Shown piece after piece: positions 1 to 17,586 of a DNA stretch of 64,000 bases. The translations under genes were made by a program, and so were the position numbers. The notes under the pieces were generated by a model, which was not told where the DNA came from, ran no database searches, and was given only the letters and a program-made list of their open reading frames with translations. The stretch spans positions 496,001 to 560,000 of the forward strand of contig NZ_VSFF01000004.1 of assembly GCF_008085905.1 (NCBI RefSeq). The letters are read 5' to 3'. How positions within the stretch are numbered: position 1 is the first letter of the stretch; each line of letters begins with the position of its first letter. Source of the stretch: Actinomadura syzygii. GTDB lineage: Bacteria > Actinomycetota > Actinomycetes > Streptosporangiales > Streptosporangiaceae.

Positions 1-1785
1 CCGGGCGACGGGGCGGACCTGCGGCACCGCGCCGCCCGCCTCCTGCACGAGGCCGGGGCGCCCGCCCGGGTCGTCGCGCCGCACCTGCTCGGCGCGGGTC
101 CGCTGCGGGAGGGCTGGGTGCTGCCGGTGCTGCAGGAGGCCGCGCACGAGGCGCTCGTCGACAACGACGTGACGCGGGTCATCCGGTACCTGGAGCTCGC
201 CAACGAGTGCTGCACGGACGAGGCGCAGCGCACGGCGGTCAAGGTGCAGTACGCGGGCGTCCAGTGGCAGCTCAGGCCCGCCGCGTCGGCGCAGCACTTC
301 GCCGCGCTGAAGGCCCCGCTGCTCGCCGGGCGGCTCCCCGCCGACGACACGCTGCAACTCGCGCAGGGGATGCTGTTCCATCTCGACTTCGACGACGCCC
401 TGGCGGTCATCGAGCATCTCGGCACCGGGCAGCAGGCCGACTGGGAGTCCGACATCGAGCTGCACGGCACCCGGCTGCTGCTCGCCGCCGAGTATCCGGG
501 CGTACTGGAGCGGATGAGCCGTCCGCTGCCCGGCGTCGAGGTCTCGGTGACGTCGCCGTCCGGGCTGCGCGCCTCGCACGCCCTGGTGCGGATCCTCGAA
601 CGGGGCGCCGACGAGTACGCGATCGCCACGGCCGAGCAGGTGCTGCAGAGCACCGAGAAGCGGCCCCCGGCGATGACCAGGGGACGCCGCCTCGCCGCGC
701 TGCTGTCGCTGATCTACGCCGACCGGCTGGACGCGGCCGGCGACTGGTGCGAGCGGCTCACCGCCGAGATCGGCGAGCACGACGCGCCCGCCGGTCGGGC
801 GGTGATGGACTGCGTGAGCGCGCTCGTCGCGCTGCGCCGCGGCCGCCTCGCGCACGCGGTGGAGGAGGCGACGACGGCGCTCGCCGTCCTGTCCGGGCAG
901 AAGTGGAACGTCAGCGGCGCGATGGCGGTCGCGATCCTGGTCGAGGCGCACACCGCGATGGGCGATCACCAGGCGGCGGCGCGGCAGCTGACGTTAGAGG
1001 TTCCGCCGGAGCTGTTCCTCACCCGGGCCGGTCTCCACTACCTGTACGCGCGCGGACGCCACCTCCTCGCCACCGACAACACCTACATGGCGCTGTCGGA
1101 CTTCATGAAGTGCGGCGAGCTGATGCGGCGCTGGAACATCGACACTCCGGCGCTCGTCCCGTGGCGGCTCGGCGCGGCGGAGGCGTGGCGGCGGCTCGGC
1201 GACCACGAGCAGGCGACCCGGCTCGTCGAGGAGCAGCTCGCCCGGGCCGACACCGGCCTGCGGCGGTCGCGCGGGATGGCGTTGCAGACGCTCGCCTCGG
1301 TGCGGACGGCGGCGCAGCGTCCCACCATCCTCCAGGACGCGCTGCAACTGCTGGAGGCCAGCGGCGCCCGGTACGAGACGGCCGGGGTGCTCGCCGACCT
1401 GAGCGGCGCGTACCAGAAGCTCGGCGACAAGGCGAAGGCCCGCCGCACCGCGCGCCGGGCGTGGCGGATCGCGAAGAGCTGCAACGCGGAGGCGATGTGC
1501 CAGGCGCTGCTGCCGACCGCGTCGCCGCAGCCCGCCGCGACGAGCGCCGCCGGCGGCGACGGCGCGGCGGCGGGGTACGACACCTTCGCCCGGCTGAGCG
1601 ACTCCGAACGGCGCGTCGCGATGCTGGCGGCCCAGGCGTACACGAACCGCGAGATCGCCGACAAGCTGTTCATCACGGTCAGCACCGTCGAGCAGCACCT
1701 GACCCGCGTCTACCGCAAGATGGAGATCAGAAACCGCGAGCAGCTCCTCGCGGCCATCCACATCGACAACTCCCAGGCCGTCTGA
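1..1785 (+). CDS. LAL-type LuxR transcriptional regulator, 5' end missing
   Basis: The reading frame is open from the first base, so the gene starts outside the window; 594 residues are visible. The C-terminus is a LuxR-type helix-turn-helix (LSDSERRVAMLAAQAYTN, then NREIADKLFITVSTVEQHL) that binds DNA. The long part before it is helical, Leu/Ala-rich and TPR-like, as in the middle of LAL regulators (large ATP-binding LuxR proteins). The N-terminal Walker ATPase domain would lie upstream and cannot be checked. LAL proteins are common pathway-specific activators of macrolide and macrolactam clusters. The gene has an in-frame TTA codon at 994-996. It converges with the leftward carboxylase and thioesterase genes. 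The TAGGGG-type boxes at 4641 and 34202-34269 are possible targets; that link is inference. Confidence 0.9.
   Translation, partial: PGDGADLRHRAARLLHEAGAPARVVAPHLLGAGPLREGWVLPVLQEAAHEALVDNDVTRVIRYLELANECCTDEAQRTAVKVQYAGVQWQLRPAASAQHFAALKAPLLAGRLPADDTLQLAQGMLFHLDFDDALAVIEHLGTGQQADWESDIELHGTRLLLAAEYPGVLERMSRPLPGVEVSVTSPSGLRASHALVRILERGADEYAIATAEQVLQSTEKRPPAMTRGRRLAALLSLIYADRLDAAGDWCERLTAEIGEHDAPAGRAVMDCVSALVALRRGRLAHAVEEATTALAVLSGQKWNVSGAMAVAILVEAHTAMGDHQAAARQLTLEVPPELFLTRAGLHYLYARGRHLLATDNTYMALSDFMKCGELMRRWNIDTPALVPWRLGAAEAWRRLGDHEQATRLVEEQLARADTGLRRSRGMALQTLASVRTAAQRPTILQDALQLLEASGARYETAGVLADLSGAYQKLGDKAKARRTARRAWRIAKSCNAEAMCQALLPTASPQPAATSAAGGDGAAAGYDTFARLSDSERRVAMLAAQAYTNREIADKLFITVSTVEQHLTRVYRKMEIRNREQLLAAIHIDNSQAV
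994..996 (+). promoter_or_regulatory. In-frame TTA leucine codon in the LAL regulator
   Basis: Reading in the regulator's frame gives CTG ACG TTA GAG (Leu-Thr-Leu-Glu). TTA is very rare in high-GC actinomycetes. In Streptomyces it needs the developmentally controlled bldA tRNA, so it can delay the regulator until late growth. That is known biology; its action in this organism is inference. Confidence 0.6.
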
Positions 1786-1799
1786 CGGACCGTCCGACG
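1779..1799. terminator. Possible hairpin at the end of the regulator gene
   Basis: A nine-base inverted repeat with one mismatch (CGTCTGACG, three-base loop, CGTCCGACG) overlaps the TGA stop of the regulator. It lies between convergent genes. There is no T-tract, so terminator function is a weak call. Confidence 0.25.
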
Positions 1800-1892
1800 G
1801 CACCCAGAACCCCCAGTTCCCGACCCCGGCCTCCAAGCCCGCCGATCGCAGCCCCTGCCAGCGCCTCCCGAGCGCGGCGGGGGCCTTCTCAT

Positions 1893-2573
1893 CTACTCGC
1901 CCGCCTCATCCGTCCGCGCTCGCATCCGGCCGTCGGGGTCGGTGTAGCGGCGGATGTCGATGACGTCCGCGCCGGAGACGTCCGGGTCGAAGAAGGGCAG
2001 CAGGAAGTCGGTCACCGTGTTGACCACCTCGGCGAAATGGCCGTCCAGGAACGGCGGCCCACCGGTGAGGATCTTGGTCTGGAACTCGCCGTCGGTGTGC
2101 GCGCCCCAGTCCAGGACGTCGCTGACCGGGACGCCTCGGTCGGTGTCCCCGCCGAGCGCGACGATGGCGGACCGCACCCGCGACCGCCTGGCCGGCACCC
2201 GCGACGCGACCGCGAACAGCGCGACCGGGTCGACGCCGTACTCCTCCTCCAGCCGCAGCGCCATCTCGAACGCGAGGACGGCGCCCGCGCCGTCCCCGAA
2301 CAGCGCCACCGGACGGTCGATGTACTCGCTCACCCCCTCCAGCACGCAGTCCGCCTGCTCCCCCACGCTCTCCGGCGGCGACCGGCGGGGCACGCCGCGG
2401 GGGCCGCGGTACTGCACGGCGAGGACGCCGACCGACGGCGCGAGGGCGTCGGCGAACGCCGCGAACGAGTCGGGCCGCCCGTCCGCGCGCGGCAGGCACA
2501 CCATCAGCACCTTGCAGCCGGCGAGCGGCCGGAACTGTCGGATCCAGAGTCGGGCGGGAGCTGGGCCGGGCAT
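1893..2573 (-). CDS. Thioesterase-like alpha/beta-hydrolase, catalytic residues lost
   Basis: The 226-residue protein has the fold signature of a type II (editing) thioesterase: VLAVQYRGPRG near residue 50 and LFGDGAGAVLAFEMALRL near residue 92. The nucleophile motif GHSMG reads GDGAG, with Gly95 (codon 2289-2291) where the catalytic Ser belongs. The usual GGHFFL motif reads GGPPFL, so the catalytic His is lost too. It should therefore not hydrolyse thioesters by the normal triad; a binding, scaffold or decayed role is possible. The ATG at 2573 was chosen because GAGG lies 11 bases upstream and because a longer frame to 2861 would overlap the epsilon gene and add a low-complexity Arg/Ala/Pro tail. 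It is the last gene of the leftward carboxylase run. An intact type II thioesterase lies at 4723. Confidence 0.8.
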   Translation of the reverse strand: MPGPAPARLWIRQFRPLAGCKVLMVCLPRADGRPDSFAAFADALAPSVGVLAVQYRGPRGVPRRSPPESVGEQADCVLEGVSEYIDRPVALFGDGAGAVLAFEMALRLEEEYGVDPVALFAVASRVPARRSRVRSAIVALGGDTDRGVPVSDVLDWGAHTDGEFQTKILTGGPPFLDGHFAEVVNTVTDFLLPFFDPDVSGADVIDIRRYTDPDGRMRARTDEAGE

Positions 2574-2644
2574 GTCGGCGCGATCCTCACAGGGGATGGA
2601 GCCCGCCACGGCGGCGGTGGTCTCGGGGGAGGCCGGGCGGGGGG

Positions 2645-2854
2645 TCACTCCGAAGTCCAGGCCCTCGGGGCACGGTACGGGCGCGGGACGCGGCGCCGGG
2701 GCGGGCGGCGCGGCCGCCCCGCGACGTTCGCCGGGTCGGCGCGGGCGGCACGGCCGCGGAGCACGGCGAGCAGCACCGCGGTGGCGGCCGCGAGCTCCGC
2801 ATCGGTCGGCGCGCCGCGCACGACGCGCAGGACGGGGGCGGTCGCATGCTCCAC
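2645..2854 (-). CDS. Acyl-CoA carboxylase epsilon subunit
   Basis: This 69-residue protein has the epsilon-subunit signature LRVVRGAPTDAELAAATAVL at residues 9-28, followed by an Arg/Pro-rich tail. In actinobacteria the small epsilon subunit binds and stimulates the beta subunit of acetyl- or propionyl-CoA carboxylases. The start is GTG at 2854, with AGAAGG about eight bases upstream. The gene follows the beta subunit after 49 bases, the usual pairing, which supports the call. No biotin-carrier alpha subunit is in the window, so a chromosomal alpha subunit is presumably shared. Confidence 0.8.
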   Translation of the reverse strand: MEHATAPVLRVVRGAPTDAELAAATAVLLAVLRGRAARADPANVAGRPRRPPRRRVPRPYRAPRAWTSE

Positions 2855-2903
2855 CGGGCACCTTCTCTCGGCCTCGCGCCTGACGGCGTGGCGTGTGGCG
2901 GGG

Positions 2904-4562
2904 TCACATCGGCTGGTTGCCGTGCTTGCGGGACGGCGTCGGCGCGTCCTTCGCGGCCAGCATCGCGAGGGCGTCGACCAGCACCGCCCGCGTGTCGGCG
3001 GGGTCGATGACGTCGTCGACGAGCCCGCGCTCGGCCGCGTAGTAGGGATGCATCAGCTCCTGGCGGTACTCCTTGATCCGCTGCCGCCGGGCCTCGTCCG
3101 GGTCGGGCGCGGCGGCGATCTCCCGCCGGAACACGACGTTCGCGGCGCCCTCGGCGCCCATGACCGCGATCTCGTTGGCGGGCCAGGCGAACGACAGGTC
3201 GGCGCCGACCGAGCGGGAGTCCATCACGATGTAGGCGCCGCCGTACGCCTTCCGCAGGATCACCTGGATCCGCGGAACGGTCGCGTCGCAGTACGCGTAG
3301 AGCAGTTTCGCGCCGTGCCTGATGATGCCGTCGTATTCCTGGTCCTTGCCCGGCAGAAATCCCGGCACATCGACCAGCGTCACCAGCGGAATGTTGAACG
3401 CGTCGCAGAACTGGACGAATCTCGCGGCCTTTTCGGACGCATGGATGTCCAGTACGCCGGCGAGCGCGGCGGGCTGGTTGCCGACGATTCCGACGACCTG
3501 CCCGGCCAGCCGGGCGAACGCGCAGACGATATTCGGCGCCCAGCGGGAATGGATCTCGAAGAAATCGCCGTCGTCGACGAACTCCGCGATGACCGCGCGC
3601 ATGTCGTAGGACTGCCGGGCGTCCGGCGGGACGAGGTCGAGCAGCGCCTCGCAGCGCCGGTCCGGCGGGTCGCCGGACGGCTCGACCGGCGGCAGCTCGC
3701 GGTTGTTCGACGGCAGCAGGGACAGCAGGTGCCGGACGTCCTCCAGGCACTCCCGCTCGTCCGCGCAGACGATCGTCGCGGCGCCGGACACCGAGCCGTG
3801 CACGTCCGCGCCGCCTAGCTGCTCATGGGTGATCGACTCGCCGGTCACGGACTTCACGACGTCCGGCCCGGTGATGTACATCTGCGCGGTGTCGCTGACC
3901 ATGAACACGAAGTCGGTGAGCGCCGGAGCGTAGGCGGCGCCGCCCGCGCACGGCCCGAGGATGACGCTGATCCGCGGGATCACGCCGGACGCGCGGACCG
4001 TCCTGCGGAAGATCCCGCCGTACCCGGCGAGCGCGGTGACGCCCTCCTGGATCCGGGCGCCCGCGCCGTCGTTCAGCGCGACCAGCGGCGCTCCGGCCGC
4101 CTCGGCGAGGTCCATCACCTTGTGGATCTTCTGCGCGTGCGCCTCGCCGAGCGAGCCGCCGAAGATGCGGAAGTCGTGCGCGAAGACGAACACGGTGCGG
4201 CCCATGACCTTGCCCCAGCCGGTCACGACGCCGTCGGTGGCGGGACGCTTGTCCTCGAGGCCGAAGCCGCTGGCGCGGTGCCGCCGCAACTGCTCGATCT
4301 CCCTGAACGTGCCGGGGTCGAACAGCAGGTCGATCCGCTCGTGGACGGTCAGCTTCCCGCGCGCGTGCTGCCGCTCGGTCGCCGCCGCCGACGGACCCTC
4401 CCGCGCCATGGCCCGGGCCTCGCGCAGCTCCGCCACATTCGATCGCATATCGGCGGACCCCGGGCGGTCCGCGGCGGTCCTCTCCCCGGCGGGCTCCCCG
4501 GCGGATTCGCCTTCCCCGGCCCCGGTCGCGGCCGCCGAGTCCGGACGGGCAATTATCGTCAT
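2904..4562 (-). CDS. Acyl-CoA carboxylase beta subunit (carboxyltransferase), acetyl-type marker
   Basis: The 552-residue protein is close to the family's usual 530. It moves CO2 from biotin to an acyl-CoA to make PKS extender units. Seen motifs are GKLTVHERIDLLFDPGTF near residue 70, GARIQEGVTALAGYGGIF, GGAAYAPALTDFVFM, and the crotonase-like C-terminal half ending AAERGLVDDVIDP. The substrate-gate segment reads GGAYIVM with Ile445 (codon 3228-3230). In Streptomyces coelicolor Asp there marks propionyl-CoA carboxylase and Ile the acetyl-accepting AccB, so malonyl-CoA supply is likely. This fits the all-malonyl PKS. The ATG at 4562 has a GGAGGAG site; the frame runs on to 4625 but without a good site. 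It heads a leftward run with the epsilon gene. The first 60 residues are a Gly/Ala/Glu-rich, probably disordered tail. Confidence 0.93.
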   Translation of the reverse strand: MTIIARPDSAAATGAGEGESAGEPAGERTAADRPGSADMRSNVAELREARAMAREGPSAAATERQHARGKLTVHERIDLLFDPGTFREIEQLRRHRASGFGLEDKRPATDGVVTGWGKVMGRTVFVFAHDFRIFGGSLGEAHAQKIHKVMDLAEAAGAPLVALNDGAGARIQEGVTALAGYGGIFRRTVRASGVIPRISVILGPCAGGAAYAPALTDFVFMVSDTAQMYITGPDVVKSVTGESITHEQLGGADVHGSVSGAATIVCADERECLEDVRHLLSLLPSNNRELPPVEPSGDPPDRRCEALLDLVPPDARQSYDMRAVIAEFVDDGDFFEIHSRWAPNIVCAFARLAGQVVGIVGNQPAALAGVLDIHASEKAARFVQFCDAFNIPLVTLVDVPGFLPGKDQEYDGIIRHGAKLLYAYCDATVPRIQVILRKAYGGAYIVMDSRSVGADLSFAWPANEIAVMGAEGAANVVFRREIAAAPDPDEARRQRIKEYRQELMHPYYAAERGLVDDVIDPADTRAVLVDALAMLAAKDAPTPSRKHGNQPM

Positions 4563-4640
4563 ACCGGCGCTCCTCCGCGATCTCATGTCGTTGACAAGGT
4601 CACCCGGCGCGGCCGGAGAATTCAACCCCCGCGGATTCTC

Positions 4641-4663
4641 TTAGGGGAGCGTAGGGGTTGGGG
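4641..4663 (+). promoter_or_regulatory. TAGGGG-type direct-repeat box A (candidate operator)
   Basis: The divergent gap 4563-4722 holds the heptamers TTAGGGG (4641) and GTAGGGG (4651), exactly ten bases apart, followed by TTGGGG. The 23-base box matches box B at 34202-34224 (other strand) at 19 of 23 positions, and shares 15 of its first 18 with box C at 34245. It ends 59 bases before the type II thioesterase ATG. Nearby, GAGAAT (4616) and ATTCTC (4635) form a small inverted repeat. No convincing -35/-10 pair could be fixed by eye. Confidence 0.55.
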
Positions 4664-4722
4664 CCAATTACCGCGCGGCGGCATCATGATCCGATGCCAC
4701 TCTCCTTTCATTCGCGGGGAAG

Positions 4723-5505
4723 ATGACGACGATGGCCCATTCGACCACCACCGGTTCCAGCACGGCGGGCGACGCCTGGGCGCGGGCCTTTCACCCGGCG
4801 CCGGACGCCGCCGCGCGGCTCGTGTGCTTTCCGCACGCGGGCGGCGCCGCCAGCTTCTACTTTCCGGTCTCGGCGGCGCTGCGGCCGAAGACCGAGGTGC
4901 TGGCCGTCCAGTACCCGGGCCGCCAGGACCGCCGCGCCGAGGCTCCGATCACCGACATCCAGGTGCTCGCCGACCGGGTGTTCGAGGCGCTGCGCCCGCG
5001 GCTCGCCGACCGGCCCGCGTTCTTCGGGCACAGCATGGGCGCGATCGTCGCGTTCGAGGTCGCCCGCCGGATGGAGCGGGAGGACGGCCACTCCCCCGCC
5101 GTGCTGGTCGCGTCCGGGCGCCGGGCCCCGTCGCGGCGCCGCGCCGAGTCGGTGCACCTGCGGGACGACGACGGCATCGTCCGGGAGCTGAAGCGCCTGA
5201 ACGGCACGGGCAGCGTCCTGCTGGACGACGAGGAGCTGCTCCGCACGTTCCTGCCCGCCGTCCGCGGCGACTACCAGGCGATCGAGACCTACGAATGCCC
5301 GGAGGGACCGCCGCTGAGCTGCCCGATCACGGTGTTCACCGGCGACGACGACCCGCACGTCACGCTCGACGAGGCGCGGGCGTGGCGCGACCACACGACC
5401 GGGGGGTTCGACCTCCAGGTCTTCCAGGGCGGGCACTTCTACCTGACCGCCCGGCCGAAGGAGACCCTCGCCCGCCTCACGGACGTGCTGTCCCGGTTCT
5501 CCTAG
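4723..5505 (+). CDS. Type II (editing) thioesterase
   Basis: This 260-residue alpha/beta-hydrolase frees blocked PKS carrier proteins by hydrolysing wrong acyl or stalled groups. Seen motifs are [20 protein letters not shown] near residue 34, [13 protein letters not shown] near 62, nucleophile GHSMG with Ser104 (codon 5032-5034), an Asp-rich FTGDDDPH loop, and GGHFYL with His238, so the triad looks complete. The ATG at 4723 lies close behind GGGGAAG; the ATG three codons later (4732) has better spacing and is an alternative. The gene sits just upstream of the starter PKS on the same strand and may share its promoter next to box A. Confidence 0.93.
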   Translation: MTTMAHSTTTGSSTAGDAWARAFHPAPDAAARLVCFPHAGGAASFYFPVSAALRPKTEVLAVQYPGRQDRRAEAPITDIQVLADRVFEALRPRLADRPAFFGHSMGAIVAFEVARRMEREDGHSPAVLVASGRRAPSRRRAESVHLRDDDGIVRELKRLNGTGSVLLDDEELLRTFLPAVRGDYQAIETYECPEGPPLSCPITVFTGDDDPHVTLDEARAWRDHTTGGFDLQVFQGGHFYLTARPKETLARLTDVLSRFS

Positions 5506-5581
5506 ACCGGTTCGCCCGGCCCAGTTCTCCCAGCCCGGTTCCTTTCACGTTCCTCTCACAGTGAGGGAGGCGCTCGGCGCC

Positions 5582-16393
<10,812 letters not shown>

Positions 16394-16403
16394 CCGTGAC
16401 GCG

Positions 16404-16443
16404 CGTCCGCCCCGGTCGGAAGGAGATCCGGCCGGGGCAGACG
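16404..16443. terminator. Bidirectional hairpin between PKS-A and the flavoenzyme gene
   Basis: Two 17-base arms (16404-16420 and 16427-16443) pair with one mismatch and one G-T wobble around a six-base loop. It is the main feature of the 67-base gap between two convergent stop codons. The stem is GC-rich with no T-tract, as is common in actinomycetes. Confidence 0.55.
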
Positions 16444-16460
16444 TCTGAGAGGAGCGTGGG

Positions 16461-17570
16461 TCAGGCGAAGCGGTGGGGGGTGAAAGGCTTCGCGACGTCG
16501 GGCAGGGCGCCGGTCGTCAGCGCGTGGACCATGGCGTCGGCGGTGGCGGGCGTGAGCTGGACGCCGATCCGGAAATGCCCCGTGCACAGCAGCAGTCCGG
16601 GGACGATGGTCTCGCCGAGCACGGGAAGGTCGTCCGGTGCGCCCGGACGCATGCCGACGCCCGCCTCCGCGAACTCCAGGGAGGTGACGTCCGGCAGGAC
16701 GGCTGCGGCCCGCGCCAGGAGGTCGCGGACGCCTCCGGCGGTGACGGTCATGTCGTCGCCGACGTCCTCGTAGGTGGCGCCGACGGCCAGTTCGCCGTCC
16801 AGGCGCGGGATGAGGTAGAGGGCCCGGCCGTCGACGACGGCGCGGGTGGTGCGCGCGAGGAACGGCTCGGCGGAGCGCAGCCGAACGATCTGCCCCTTGA
16901 CCGGCCGGATCTCCGGGACGGCGCCCGGCGGCAGCCCACCGATGCGGCGCGTCCAGGAGCCCGTCGCGAGGACGACGCGGTCGCCGGACACGGTCCCGCC
17001 CGAGCGGAGCCGGACGCCGGTCGCGCGGCCTCCCGCCACGACCTCGGTGACCGCGTCCGCGATCAGCGTCCCGCCGCGCCGCTCGATGGCGGCGGTCAGC
17101 GCGGCCGTCATGCGGCGCGGATCGATCGCGCCGTCGTCCGGGGCGAGCAGCCCGCCGCGGACGGACGGCGCGAGCCGCGGCTCGTACGCGCGGCAGTCGG
17201 CGGCGGTGAGCGCCTCCGTGCGGATGCCGAGCGACTCCTGGAGGGCGCGCAGCCGCTCCAGGACGGCGAGGTCGGCGCCGGTGAACGCGGCGTCGAGGAC
17301 GCCGTCGCGGCGGTGCCCGGCGTCGCGGCCCGCGTCCTCCTCAAGCTCCGCGACGAAGGACGGGTAGCGGTCCCGCGAGGCGAGGTAGAGCCCGCGCAGC
17401 GGGCCCTCCTCGTGGACCTGCTCGGTGAGGGGCGGGAGCATGCCGCCGGAGACGTGCGACGCGCGGCCCGGCTCGGCCGGGTCGACGACGGTCACCCGCA
17501 GCCCGGCGGTCAGCGCCCGCCAGGCGGTGGCGAGGCCGACCACGCCGCCACCGGCGATCACCACGTGCAT
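16461..17570 (-). CDS. FAD-dependent glycine-oxidase-like enzyme (ThiO family)
   Basis: The 369-residue protein starts with a dinucleotide-binding fold (VIAGGGVVGLATAWR, residues 4-18). It continues as a D-amino-acid/glycine oxidase of the ThiO/DAO family: SGGMLPP near 41, VLATGSWTRRIGGLPPG near 205, RPVKGQIVRLR near 225, and the C-terminal GMRPGAPDDLPVLG and TGHFRIGVQLTP segments. In cremimycin biosynthesis the homologous-type enzyme CmiS2 oxidises an N-carboxymethyl beta-amino acid and releases glyoxylate, leaving the free beta-amino acid. The FcoT-like and PKS-A' genes just upstream in the same run make that role likely here. The ATG at 17570 follows AAGGGA and lies 16 bases after PKS-A'. 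A thiamine-pathway ThiO is the alternative, but no thi genes are present. Confidence 0.88.
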   Translation of the reverse strand: MHVVIAGGGVVGLATAWRALTAGLRVTVVDPAEPGRASHVSGGMLPPLTEQVHEEGPLRGLYLASRDRYPSFVAELEEDAGRDAGHRRDGVLDAAFTGADLAVLERLRALQESLGIRTEALTAADCRAYEPRLAPSVRGGLLAPDDGAIDPRRMTAALTAAIERRGGTLIADAVTEVVAGGRATGVRLRSGGTVSGDRVVLATGSWTRRIGGLPPGAVPEIRPVKGQIVRLRSAEPFLARTTRAVVDGRALYLIPRLDGELAVGATYEDVGDDMTVTAGGVRDLLARAAAVLPDVTSLEFAEAGVGMRPGAPDDLPVLGETIVPGLLLCTGHFRIGVQLTPATADAMVHALTTGALPDVAKPFTPHRFA

Positions 17571-17586
17571 GGAGGGGTCCCTTCGG

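Noticed and set aside
2574..2861. N-terminal extension of the thioesterase-like protein
   Set aside because: It covers the epsilon subunit gene in another frame and is low-complexity.
207..3818. 1203-codon open frame on the plus strand
   Set aside because: It is a frame shadow of the LuxR gene and antisense to the carboxylase genes. The product is Arg/Ala/Pro-rich with no domain.
4591..4619. TTGACA as a -35 box in the divergent carboxylase/thioesterase gap
   Set aside because: The hexamer is perfect, but no plausible -10 sequence lies 16-19 bases on, and it is far from the plus-strand start codon.
16461..17570. Flavoenzyme as a thiamine-pathway ThiO
   Set aside because: No thi genes are nearby, and it is in a run with the FcoT-like and PKS-A' genes, which fits the beta-amino acid route better.
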